Origin: JAPKZH01 sp964537875
Lineage (GTDB): Bacteria > Acidobacteriota > Aminicenantia > Aminicenantales > UBA4085
Assembly (NCBI GenBank): GCA_964537875.1
Contig: CAZIDN010000038.1
Location: forward strand, 1-36,062
Direction: 5' to 3'
DNA length: 36,062 nucleotides
Shown in pieces: positions 24,601-32,613 of the stretch (within the stretch, counting starts at the first letter, position 1; each line of letters starts with the position of its first letter). Position numbers and translations under genes: made by a program. The notes below the pieces were generated by a model. It saw only the letters and a list, made by a program, of their open reading frames with translations. It was not told where the DNA came from and did not search any database.

Positions 24601-24779
24601 ACGCGCTGATTTTCACGCGAAGCTACTACAAATTGGGAAAGGTCCTTGAGCGACAAGGAGACAGGGCGGGAGCCGCGGCGAAATATCGCAAATTCCTCGA
24701 CCTCTGGAAGAACGCCGATCCGGGCCTGCGCGAAGTCGATGACGCTAAAAAACGCCTGGCGGGATTACAAAGTTATTAA
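21684..24779 (+). CDS. Membrane Ser/Thr protein kinase with zinc ribbon, TolB-like and TPR domains
   Basis: The 1031-residue protein has these parts in order. A zinc ribbon (C3, C6, C17, C20). A complete Hanks-type kinase domain (about 53-320) with the G60-G65 loop, K82, E101, HRDLKPHN (catalytic D176) and DFG 194-196. One membrane helix at 343-361. A TolB/FlgO-like domain starting at VAVLYFKNSTGDKKF. A long series of TPR-like helical repeats to the C-terminus. Kinase and zinc ribbon face the cytoplasm; the TolB and TPR parts are extracytoplasmic. It should phosphorylate Ser/Thr in response to an envelope signal or assemble partners through TPRs. The two ends of this gene recur in the small chimera at 25901-26035. 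Confidence 0.92.
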   Translation: MKCPKCRFDNPEDTTYCGKCATRLDSTPQISVTRTLETTTDELTRGVVFAGRYEIIEELGTGGMGRVYRAFDKKIDEEVALKLIKPEIAAERKTVERFRNELRIARKISHPNVCRMHDLNEEGKTLYITMEYVAGEDLKSVIHRMGILTVGKAVFIARQVAEGLGQAHKLGVVHRDLKPHNIMIDKEGNAKIMDFGIARSLEAKGVTGEGVIVGTPEYMSPEQVEGKPADARSDIYALGVILFEMVTGHTPFEGETPMSIAHKHKYEPAPDPQKVNPQIPGGLKRIILHCLEKSREKRYQTTEEFLADLGAVEATLPTAERMTARRKPVTSREITVKLTPKKLLIPAGVLIVVAAIFFGLLKFLPKKEAPSPSTGPRAVAVLYFKNSTGDKKFDSSKEALCHMLIAKLSQSRYIRVLDMDQIYGLLKRLRLNEQENYTPEDLKEIASRGLASHIVQGSLSKSGERFRIVLTLKNASAQEIIPPEIAEGTGEDSFFTIVDDLAGRLKSSLGLTGQSAASDINRNIRDVTTNSLEAWKFYSQGYQLYLAGDALKAIPYFEKAVTVDPQFAMAYLWMAIADFGSGQYKECRANIQKAFDLREKLSERERYLIEAEYYHYPSEKTWDKAVDAFSKLIALYPWERLGRIELAFLYWKMDEWDKAIEICETLVRNGEDTPDPYQNLAWSYLSIGKPENAREVLEGYLVRFPDNGFICGNLGLVYCVLGDFGKAKTQIEKAYVQMPDLDKLYQVLYLSSIEDFAALERLSKQMEVAPNAVVYIGAPSISYAFRGKIRDAITILGRDIKKWQSAAGPFNLAWASARFGYLMEKAGEFPGALSACEAGLQYAREAGAGILEAEALFRQGVIQAQQGKLQAASQSAEVLRRNIESYPVKKRIRYYEGLLGLIALKQKDSARAREHLQKALSLTPIELGYALASRPEFLDYLAEACEEAGRWAEAQKAYEEILSLKAIFWYQANALIFTRSYYKLGKVLERQGDRAGAAAKYRKFLDLWKNADPGLREVDDAKKRLAGLQSY

Positions 24780-24786
24780 AACGGCC

Positions 24787-24852
24787 GAGTAAATTAAAAC
24801 GAAACAAGAAAAATTGACATTTACTCAAATATGAGTAACAATTTACTCAAAT
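24787..24852 (+). promoter_or_regulatory. Operator array of the MNT/HEPN module
   Basis: Four copies of one half-site are present: GAGTAAA (24787-24793), TTTACTC (24820-24826), GAGTAA (24833-24838) and TTTACTC (24842-24848). The central pair forms a perfect 7-base palindrome, TTACTCA-AATA-TGAGTAA, at 24821-24838. It is the likely binding site of the winged helix-turn-helix of the first gene (inference). Confidence 0.6.
24814..24842 (+). promoter_or_regulatory. Promoter of the MNT/HEPN module
   Basis: TTGACA at 24814-24819 is a perfect -35. After 17 bases AACAAT (24837-24842) is a 4 of 6 match to the -10. The palindromic operator fills the spacer, so a bound repressor would block RNA polymerase. 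Confidence 0.5.
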
Positions 24853-24865
24853 CTGAAGAATCAAG

Positions 24866-25444
24866 ATGATCGACCTATTGACTAATTCGAGAATCCGCCG
24901 AAGAATTATTTTGCTTTTAATGTATAACCAAAATAGAGAGTTTTATTTAAGCGAAATCGCGAAAATTGTGAAAACCTCTCCAGGCACCACCCAACGTGAA
25001 CTCAATAGACTCTTGCGGAATGATTTTATCGTGTTTAAAAAAAGGGCTAATCTGAACTTTTATTCCCTTAATAGACACTATTCGCTTCTTAATGAGATTG
25101 AGTCCATCGTCAAAAAAACATTCGGAGCAGAGGTTGAATTAAAAAAAGAACTGAGCAGGATAAAAGGCATCTCTTATGCTTTTCTTTTTGGCTCTTATGT
25201 GAAAGGGGGCTTCAAATCCGATTCTGATATTGACCTTTTTGTCATTGGAGAAATGGAAGAAGATAGAGTGTTTCAGGCGGTGCAAAAAGTGGAAGGAACA
25301 ATCGGCCGAGAAATCAATTATCATATCGCCACTTGTGAAGAATTCCTGGAAAAGGTCAAAATAAACTATTTTCATAAAGATATTGCAAAAAATGTCATGC
25401 TTTTAATCGGAGATGAAGATGAGTTTAGAAGAATCGTTAAATAG
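24866..25444 (+). CDS. Nucleotidyltransferase (MNT) with N-terminal winged helix-turn-helix, probable antitoxin/regulator
   Basis: The 192-residue protein has a winged HTH in residues 1-70 (LSEIAKIVKTSPGTTQREL is the helix-turn-helix) and a minimal nucleotidyltransferase domain with GS at 109-110 and the metal-binding D121 and D123 (SDSDIDLF). MNT proteins pair with HEPN proteins as type VII toxin-antitoxin systems, where the MNT inactivates the HEPN by AMPylation of a Tyr. The fused HTH suggests it also represses its own promoter. It overlaps the HEPN gene by 26 bases. The gene is markedly more AT-rich than its neighbours, which suggests transfer. Confidence 0.82.
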   Translation: MIDLLTNSRIRRRIILLLMYNQNREFYLSEIAKIVKTSPGTTQRELNRLLRNDFIVFKKRANLNFYSLNRHYSLLNEIESIVKKTFGAEVELKKELSRIKGISYAFLFGSYVKGGFKSDSDIDLFVIGEMEEDRVFQAVQKVEGTIGREINYHIATCEEFLEKVKINYFHKDIAKNVMLLIGDEDEFRRIVK

Positions 25445-25889
25445 ATTGGTGAAAGAAGGCAAATTAAAGAGACAGAGCACGGATATTGCCTATCTTAATC
25501 ATTTACTGGATGCGGCAAGAAGAAATTTTGAAGCCGCTTCTCTGGTCAAAGAGAAGGTCGAAGAAGCGGCTTTCAAGCTCGCCTACGATGGACTGCTTCA
25601 AATCGGCCGTGTTGTTTTGCTGATCAATGGGTATCTGCCGGATGATGGCGAGCAGCACAAGACGACTTTTATAGCTGCGGGTGAACTCTTGGGAAATGAC
25701 TTCAAAAGCCTCATCATGAAAATACAAAAATTCAGGATTAAACGGAATGATTGTATTTATGATCCAAGAGGCTTGATCAGCAGAAGCGATACTGAAGCCA
25801 TCTATAAAACGGCCCAGGAATTCTGGCATAAGGTTAGGGCGTATTTGCGCAAAAGAAATACAAAACTTGAACTTTTTGAGGAGTTTTGA
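25419..25889 (+). CDS. HEPN domain protein, probable toxin partner of the MNT
   Basis: Of two in-frame ATGs, the one at 25419 is chosen because GGAG lies six bases upstream; the ATG at 25413 directly abuts GGAG. The 156-residue product is all-helical with the HEPN signature RNDCIY (R109 to Y114). In canonical HEPN RNases this is R-x4-6-H. Here Tyr replaces His, as in some SAV_6107-like HEPN families. The protein may be a weak or inactive RNase, or a substrate-like partner of the MNT. The coding sequence is AT-rich like the MNT gene. Confidence 0.75.
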   Translation: MSLEESLNRLVKEGKLKRQSTDIAYLNHLLDAARRNFEAASLVKEKVEEAAFKLAYDGLLQIGRVVLLINGYLPDDGEQHKTTFIAAGELLGNDFKSLIMKIQKFRIKRNDCIYDPRGLISRSDTEAIYKTAQEFWHKVRAYLRKRNTKLELFEEF

Positions 25890-25900
25890 GTTTCATTTCC

Positions 25901-26035
25901 ATGAAATGCCCCAAGTGTCGTTTTGAAAATCCGGGAAAATACCTGCACTTCCTCGACCTCTGGAAGAACGCCGATCCGGGCCTCCCCGAAGTCGATGACG
26001 CTAAAAAGCGCCTGGCTGCTTTTTCAGATAGCTGA
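25901..26035 (+). pseudogene. Chimeric remnant of a kinase paralog: N-terminus joined in frame to C-terminus
   Basis: A 44-codon frame begins MKCPKCRFENPGKY and ends DPGLPEVDDAKKRLAAFSDS. Bases 25901-25930 match the start of the kinase gene (21684-21713) with few differences. Bases 25949-26016 match 24693-24760, near its end, at 65 of 68 positions. Nearly the whole kinase, membrane, TolB and TPR coding region is missing, yet the frame is kept. It is best read as an internal-deletion remnant of a second kinase copy. Whether the 44-residue product is made is unknown. It lies 11 bases after the HEPN gene. Confidence 0.75.
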
Positions 26036-26053
26036 TATTTAGGCGGTTTTGCC

Positions 26054-26082
26054 TTGAAATTTTCCCCTAAAAATGCTACATT
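26054..26082 (+). promoter_or_regulatory. Promoter for the ATP synthase operon
   Basis: TTGAAA at 26054-26059, a 17-base spacer and TACATT at 26077-26082 preceded by TGC, an extended -10. The leader contains GGGAAGGG about 8 bases before the ATG at 26117. Confidence 0.5.
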
Positions 26083-26116
26083 TCATGATTAAATTTAAGC
26101 CGGGAAGGGCGCCCTG

Positions 26117-26536
26117 ATGTTCCTTAAAATTGACCTGACGTTCTTGGTCACATTTTTCATCATCTGGATCCTGGTCTTTGTCCTTTCCAGGATATTCTTC
26201 AGGCCCATGACCAAAATCATGCAGGACCGAGACGCGCAAATCCAGGGAGATAAGGCCTCTTTACAGAATGATATGGATGCCCGCGAGCGGAGTCTCGAGA
26301 AGATCGACAGGACTCTTAAATCGGCCAGGCAGGCGGCAGAGAAAAGGCGCGAGGAGATCGAGGGAGAAGCGCTCAAAGAAAAAAACCGTTTGATCGCCGA
26401 GGTGAGCGCCGCCTCCAGGCGACAGATTGAACAGGCCAAGGCCAAATTGAATGAAGACCTCGTCCGGTTGAAGAAAGAGCTCAGCGGCGAGGCAGAATCC
26501 CTCGCCGAAAGAATCGAAAAGAGGCTGCTTAACTGA
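26117..26536 (+). CDS. atpF: ATP synthase F0 subunit b' (b-type, first copy)
   Basis: The 139-residue protein has one N-terminal membrane helix (FLVTFFIIWILVFVLSRIFF) and then a long, charged coiled coil, with the RPM segment typical after the b-subunit helix. It is the first of two b-type subunits in this cluster, as in organisms with a b/b' heterodimeric peripheral stalk (called atpX in Geobacter). The stalk holds alpha3beta3 fixed against the membrane sector. Its stop overlaps the next start (TGATG). The gene follows a promoter with an extended -10. Confidence 0.9.
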   Translation: MFLKIDLTFLVTFFIIWILVFVLSRIFFRPMTKIMQDRDAQIQGDKASLQNDMDARERSLEKIDRTLKSARQAAEKRREEIEGEALKEKNRLIAEVSAASRRQIEQAKAKLNEDLVRLKKELSGEAESLAERIEKRLLN

Positions 26537-27117
26537 TGCCGACGAGAAATCAGGCCCTGACCGTCCTTCTGTTAGTGCCCCTTTTCCTGTTCACGGTTTC
26601 GGAGGAAGGCGGAGAAGCCGCGGGGAAAAGCGATTTCCTGGGCAAGGTCATCAATTTCGTGGTCCTCTTCGGCGGCCTGGCCTATCTTTTGTATAAGCCG
26701 CTCCGCAACTACCTCAGGAAGAGGTCGGAAGATATCCGAAGGGCTCTTGACGAAGCCCGCCAGGCAAGGCTCGACGCAGAAAGGAAACTCCAGGAAGTCC
26801 AAAAGAAGCTCGCCGTTCTCGAGGACGAAGTCGGCCGGATCATCAAGGCCGCCGAAGGCGACGGTTTCCAGGCAAAAGAAAATATCAGGGTCTTGGCCGA
26901 TAAAGAAGCAGAACGGATCAAGACATTTGCCCGGCAGGAGATCGAAATGCAGCTCCGGGCCGGGAGGCAAGAGCTCAAAGAATACACGGCTGAGCTGGCC
27001 GCGGCCCTGGCGGAGGCCCGGCTCAAGGAAAAAATCACGGACCAGGGCCATTCCAGGCTCATTGACAAATCCATAGAAAAGCTGGCGGAACTTTATGAAA
27101 AGCCAAGTCCTGATTAG
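26536..27117 (+). CDS. atpF: ATP synthase F0 subunit b (second copy)
   Basis: The 193-residue protein has a hydrophobic, signal-like N-terminus (LTVLLLVPLFLFTV) ahead of the usual membrane anchor (VINFVVLFGGLAYLLYKPL), then a coiled coil of about 120 residues. The KPLRNYLRKRSEDIRRALDE block is typical of b subunits. It likely pairs with the b' protein to form the peripheral stalk. The extra N-terminal hydrophobic stretch may be a cleaved signal, as reported in some b subunits. It overlaps atpH by 23 bases. Confidence 0.9.
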   Translation: MPTRNQALTVLLLVPLFLFTVSEEGGEAAGKSDFLGKVINFVVLFGGLAYLLYKPLRNYLRKRSEDIRRALDEARQARLDAERKLQEVQKKLAVLEDEVGRIIKAAEGDGFQAKENIRVLADKEAERIKTFARQEIEMQLRAGRQELKEYTAELAAALAEARLKEKITDQGHSRLIDKSIEKLAELYEKPSPD

Positions 27118-27637
27118 ACGATACACCGAAGGTCTGGCCGGGGCCCTAAAAAATGAAGCCGAGTATAAGGCCGTCTGCGGCGATCTGGCCGATTTTTGCC
27201 GGCTTCTCCAGGGCCACAGACAGCTTCGGGAAGTCCTCTTCCGCCCGTTTCTGAAGACCGCCAAGAAAACGCAAATTGTCCAGGACCTCCTGGAAAAGAA
27301 ATCGTACCAGGCAAAGACGGCCAGGTTCTTGTTGCTTCTTCTCCAGCACAGGCATCTGGACATCCTGTCCCAGATCGCCGAAGACCTTCCGGTGCGGTGG
27401 AGGGAAAAACAAGGCATCCTGACGTTCGAGGTCCGATCGGTCGTCCCGCTCAAAGACAGCCAGAAGAGGAAGCTCGAGAAGCAGCTCGAGCAGCTGGAAA
27501 AAAGCGCGGTCCATCTGACCTACAGGATCGACCCCGCCGTCGTGGGCGGGCTTTACGTCAAGAAAGGGAACATGGCCTATGATGTCTCCTTGAAGGGACA
27601 GCTGACGAGGCTTAGAGAAAAAACGAGAGAGAGGTAG
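27095..27637 (+). CDS. atpH: ATP synthase F1 subunit delta
   Basis: The 180-residue protein has the usual length and layout of delta/OSCP. A helical N-terminal domain (RRYTEGLAGALKNEAEYKAV) binds alpha. A C-terminal part with FEVRSVVPL and DPAVVGGLYVKKGNMAYDVS binds the b stalk. It connects the peripheral stalk to the top of F1 on the cytoplasmic side. The start lies inside the end of the b gene, with only a weak ribosome binding site, so translational coupling is likely. Confidence 0.93.
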   Translation: MKSQVLIRRYTEGLAGALKNEAEYKAVCGDLADFCRLLQGHRQLREVLFRPFLKTAKKTQIVQDLLEKKSYQAKTARFLLLLLQHRHLDILSQIAEDLPVRWREKQGILTFEVRSVVPLKDSQKRKLEKQLEQLEKSAVHLTYRIDPAVVGGLYVKKGNMAYDVSLKGQLTRLREKTRER

Positions 27638-27643
27638 CAGACC

Positions 27644-29161
27644 ATGGAGATCAAGGCGGACGAAATCAGCAAGATCATCCAGAAACAAATCGAAGGTCTC
27701 GAGACCGAAGTCGATATCCGGGAGATCGGAACGGTCATCTCGGTCGGCGACGGCATCGCCCGGATCCACGGGCTGGACCGGGTGATGTACAACGAGCTGC
27801 TCGAGTTCCCGCACGGCGTGTCCGGCCTGGCCCTCAACCTCGAAGCGGACAGTGTCGGCGCGGTCCTCCTGGAGGAGAGCCATCGCATCAAAGAGGGCGA
27901 TTTGGTCAAGCGTACGCACCGCATCATGTCGGTCCCTTCCGGACCAGCCCTGATCGGGCGCGTTGTCAACCCTCTCGGCAACCCCCTGGACGGAAAAGGC
28001 CCGATCCAAACCGATGTTTATCAGGCCATCGAGCGCCTGGCGCCAGGAGTCGTGGACCGTCTTCCAGTCCGGGAACCTTTGCAAACAGGGATCAAGGCCA
28101 TCGACGCCATGATTCCGATTGGACGAGGCCAGCGAGAGTTAATCATCGGCGATCGCCAGACCGGGAAATCGGCCATCATCCTCGACACGATCATCAACCA
28201 GAAGGGGAAGGACATCGTCTGCATCTATGTGGCCATCGGTCAAAAAAATTCGACCGTGGCTTATTTTATCAAGACGCTTGAAGATTTTGGAGCCATGGAC
28301 TATTCGATCATCGTGGCCGCGTCGGCCAGCGACCCTCCGCCGCTGCAGTACCTGGCGCCCTACAGCGGCTGCGCCATGGGCGAATATTTCCGGGACAACG
28401 GCCGGCACGCCCTGGTGATCTACGATGACCTGTCCAAGCATGCCGCGGCCTACCGCGAGATCTCGCTGCTCCTCCGGCGTCCGCCCGGCCGCGAGGCCTA
28501 TCCCGGCGATGTTTTCTACCTTCATTCCCGGCTCCTGGAGCGGGCGGCCAAGCTCAATAACGAGCACGGCGGCGGGTCCCTGACGGCCTTGCCCCTCATC
28601 GAGACCCAGGCCGGCGACGTCTCCGGATACATCCCGACAAATGTCATTTCGATCACGGACGGCCAGATTTACCTCGAGCACGAGCTCTTTAATTCCGGCG
28701 TCAGGCCGGCCATCAACGTCGGCATCTCGGTCTCGCGCGTCGGCGGCAATGCCCAGATCAAGGCCATGAAACAAATCGCCGGCAAACTGCGGATGGACCT
28801 CCAGCAGTACCGCGAACTGCTGACGTTCGCCCAGTTCGGCACGGAGCTGGACAGGATCAGTCAGGCCCAGCTCGACCGCGGCGAGCGGCTCACTGAGGTC
28901 CTCAAACAGAACCAGTTCCACCCTCTTCCCGTGGAGAAACAGATCCTGATCATCTACGCCGGGAACCGGGGCTTCCTGGATGAGTTCAAAGTCGGCCAGA
29001 TCCGGGAGTACGAGAAGAAGCTCTATGAGTTTTTCGATAGGGAGCACCCCGAAGTGCTGATCAAGCTGCGCGAGCGCAAACAGATCGACGGTTCGCTGGA
29101 CGAGGCCATCAGCCAGGCTTTCACGGAATTCAACGCGCGATTCAGAGAAGGAGCGGCCTGA
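27644..29161 (+). CDS. atpA: ATP synthase F1 subunit alpha
   Basis: The 505-residue protein has the P-loop GDRQTGKSA near residue 170, preceded by GIKAIDAMIPIGRGQRELI, the LEDFGAMDYSIIV block, the QYLAPYSGCAMGEYFRD segment and the SVSRVGGNAQIKAMK motif. These are characteristic of the non-catalytic nucleotide-binding subunit of the alpha3beta3 head. GAGAGAGG precedes the ATG. The stop overlaps the start of atpG (TGATG). Confidence 0.98.
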   Translation: MEIKADEISKIIQKQIEGLETEVDIREIGTVISVGDGIARIHGLDRVMYNELLEFPHGVSGLALNLEADSVGAVLLEESHRIKEGDLVKRTHRIMSVPSGPALIGRVVNPLGNPLDGKGPIQTDVYQAIERLAPGVVDRLPVREPLQTGIKAIDAMIPIGRGQRELIIGDRQTGKSAIILDTIINQKGKDIVCIYVAIGQKNSTVAYFIKTLEDFGAMDYSIIVAASASDPPPLQYLAPYSGCAMGEYFRDNGRHALVIYDDLSKHAAAYREISLLLRRPPGREAYPGDVFYLHSRLLERAAKLNNEHGGGSLTALPLIETQAGDVSGYIPTNVISITDGQIYLEHELFNSGVRPAINVGISVSRVGGNAQIKAMKQIAGKLRMDLQQYRELLTFAQFGTELDRISQAQLDRGERLTEVLKQNQFHPLPVEKQILIIYAGNRGFLDEFKVGQIREYEKKLYEFFDREHPEVLIKLRERKQIDGSLDEAISQAFTEFNARFREGAA

Positions 29162-30030
29162 TGCCGACTCTCCTTGACCTGAGACGCCGCGTCAAAAGTG
29201 TCAAGAATACCCAGCAGATCACCAAAGCCATGAAGACCGTCTCTTCGGCCAAGCTCAAAAAAGCGCAGCGGACCGTCTTGGAAGGCCGGCCGCACTGGCA
29301 CAATTCCCCCGACCTTTTGGCCCGAGTCGTCGGCTGGGCCGGGAAAGGATCTCATCCGCTGTTTGCCGTGCGAGAGGAAAAAAAGGTCCATGTTATCGTC
29401 ATCACGGCGGACAAGGGGCTGTGCGGAGCGTTCAACTCAAACCTGCTGGCCAAGGCCCTCTCGTTCATCGAGGAGAAAGCCGGCCATTCTCGGGTGAGCC
29501 TGTCGCTCATCGGAAAGAAGGCCGTGAATTTCTTTAAAAAACATTCCTTCCCCGTGGAGCGCGCTTACGCGGGACGGGTGGACAAGCTCACGGTCCGAGA
29601 GTTGAACGAGGTAGCCCGGCAGGTGATGCAGAAGTTCTTGTTCCAAGAGACGGACGCCGCGTACGTCGCCTATAACGAATTCAAATCCCTCCTGGCGCCG
29701 CGGATCACCATCGCCAAACTGCTGCCCGTGGCAGCGAAGGATGAGTCGGCCGGCCGGGAGGGCATTCTCCCCGACTGGGAGCCGGCCTCGGCCGTGCTTC
29801 TCCAAACCCTGGTCCCGCGCTATATCGAAAACCAGCTCTCCCATTTTTTCTTTGAATCCCAGGCGGCCGAACAGGCGGCCCGGATGATGGCGATGGACAA
29901 CGCCTCGAAAAACGCCGAGGACCTCATTGCCGACCAGGTCCTCGTTTTGAACAAAATCCGCCAGGCGAATATCACCAAAGAGCTTCTGGAAATCATGACG
30001 GCTGTGGAAGCGCTGAAAGAAACTCAATAG
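29161..30030 (+). CDS. atpG: ATP synthase F1 subunit gamma
   Basis: The 289-residue protein begins with the conserved N-terminal helix (LRRRVKSVKNTQQITKAM) and contains ITADKGLCGAFNSNL and the C-terminal helix with ASKNAEDLI and NKIRQANITKELLEI. It is the rotor shaft inside alpha3beta3. The start overlaps the atpA stop by one base, and a 15-base gap precedes atpD. Confidence 0.96.
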   Translation: MPTLLDLRRRVKSVKNTQQITKAMKTVSSAKLKKAQRTVLEGRPHWHNSPDLLARVVGWAGKGSHPLFAVREEKKVHVIVITADKGLCGAFNSNLLAKALSFIEEKAGHSRVSLSLIGKKAVNFFKKHSFPVERAYAGRVDKLTVRELNEVARQVMQKFLFQETDAAYVAYNEFKSLLAPRITIAKLLPVAAKDESAGREGILPDWEPASAVLLQTLVPRYIENQLSHFFFESQAAEQAARMMAMDNASKNAEDLIADQVLVLNKIRQANITKELLEIMTAVEALKETQ

Positions 30031-30045
30031 CGATTGGAGTGACTT

Positions 30046-31475
<1,430 letters not shown>

Positions 31476-31479
<4 letters not shown>

Positions 31480-31763
31480 GCCCGAACCCGTCCCCCTCGT
31501 TTCATTTGAAAGTAATCACGCCCAAGCTTCTCCTGGTCGAAGCCGAGGTCGATGAAGTCTCGATTCCGAGTCTGGATGGATACATCGGCGTCCTTCCCGG
31601 GCACAGGCCTTTGATGACGGCCCTGGGCCAGGGGACGATCACCTACCGGCAGGGCAGGGACGAAGAGAGCTTTGCCGTCCAGGGCGGCACCGCCGAGATC
31701 CTGCCCGACAAGGTCATCGTGTTTACGGAACTGAGCGATGAAGACGCCGGCTCGGGGGGATGA
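31476..31763 (+). CDS. atpC: ATP synthase F1 subunit epsilon, short form lacking the C-terminal domain
   Basis: The 95-residue protein has the N-terminal beta-sandwich of epsilon (LKVITPKLLLVEAEVDEVSI, GYIGVLPGHRPLMTAL, GGTAEILPDKVIVF) and then stops after a few residues. Typical bacterial epsilon is about 130-140 residues and ends in a helical hairpin that can inhibit ATP hydrolysis. That part is absent here. No frameshift relic of the missing domain was found immediately downstream. The short form can still link gamma to the c-ring but cannot give the usual autoinhibition. It overlaps atpD by 4 bases. Confidence 0.92.
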
Positions 31764-31837
31764 AGGGCTGCCGTGTTTGTCTCGTCCCCGAGTGTTTGGA
31801 TGATGCTCTATTGGCAGAGATCAGGGGGATCATGTGA
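31760..31837 (+). CDS. Candidate 25-residue ORF bridging atpC and the methyltransferase
   Basis: ATG at 31760 overlaps the atpC stop (ATGA) and follows a G-run that can serve as a ribosome binding site. The frame, MKGCRVCLVPECLDDALL and so on, holds three Cys and ends with TGA at 31835-31837, overlapping the GTG start of the next gene at 31834. It could be a real micro-protein or only a translational coupler that hands ribosomes from atpC to the methyltransferase gene. Confidence 0.3.
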   Translation: MKGCRVCLVPECLDDALLAEIRGIM

Positions 31838-32613
31838 AATCGGGCCGGCCGTTGAAAACATCAAGACCTGACCTGGCTGTCGCAGGACCAGACGAGACTC
31901 TGGATACGTTTTATCGGGGCCGGATCCTAGTCCTTCAAAAAAAGAAAGGCTATCGGTTTGCCGTCGACGCGCCGCTGCTGGCCGACTTCATCCGGACCAG
32001 GCCGACCGATGAGGTGCTGGAATTGGGAACGGGGAACGGCATCATTCCCCTTCTTTTGAGCTTCAAGCCTTTCAGGCATATTACGGCTGTCGAGATCCAG
32101 GAAACGCTGGCCGGCCTGGCCCGGCGCAACGTGCGGCTGAACAAGCTCGAGGACAGGATTTCGGTCATCCGGAGGGATTTCAGAGAATATCGGCCGCGAA
32201 AAAAATTCGATGTCATTTTTTCCAACCCGCCCTATATCAAGAAAAAGACGGGATTTCTCAGCGCCACCGCGGAAAAATCCGTTGCCAAACACGAAATAAA
32301 ATGCGATATATTAGACGTGATGCGAAAGACGGGAGAGCTGCTCGAAGCGGAGGGGAGAGCCTATTTCATCTATCCCGTCAAGAGACAGGAAGAATTGGCG
32401 AAGGCCGCCGCGACATCCCGGCTGAACGTGCGCGTCCTGCGTTTCGTCCGGCCGCGGGCCGGAGACCCGGCCAATGTGTTCCTGGCCCAATGCGGATTCG
32501 GGGCCGGCTCGCCGCGGACGCTTCGGCCTCTCATTCTATACGATGACCGGGGTGCCTACACGCCGGAAGTCCGGAAAATATTCGAAGGGAGACGTCGTGG
32601 CCCGGCTGCTTAG
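31834..32613 (+). CDS. TrmN6-like SAM-dependent methyltransferase (probable tRNA adenine-N6 methyltransferase)
   Basis: The 259-residue protein starts at a GTG preceded by AGGGGG. It has GYRFAVDAPLLADFI, the VLELGTGNGIIPLLLS motif I, AVEIQETLAGLARRN, the NPPY catalytic motif (FSNPPYIKKK) of N6-adenine and glutamine methyltransferases, and a C-terminal region with VNVFLAQ-like order (PANVFLAQCGFG). This matches the COG4123/TrmN6 family, which methylates A37 of tRNA1(Val) in Escherichia coli. The exact substrate here is not certain. It overlaps the ABC permease gene by 17 bases. Confidence 0.8.
   Translation: MKSGRPLKTSRPDLAVAGPDETLDTFYRGRILVLQKKKGYRFAVDAPLLADFIRTRPTDEVLELGTGNGIIPLLLSFKPFRHITAVEIQETLAGLARRNVRLNKLEDRISVIRRDFREYRPRKKFDVIFSNPPYIKKKTGFLSATAEKSVAKHEIKCDILDVMRKTGELLEAEGRAYFIYPVKRQEELAKAAATSRLNVRVLRFVRPRAGDPANVFLAQCGFGAGSPRTLRPLILYDDRGAYTPEVRKIFEGRRRGPAA

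Noticed and set aside
32474..32596. Longer N-terminus for the Wzm-like permease
   Set aside because: It lies within the methyltransferase gene and a GTG with AAGGGAG at 32597 gives the expected permease N-terminus.
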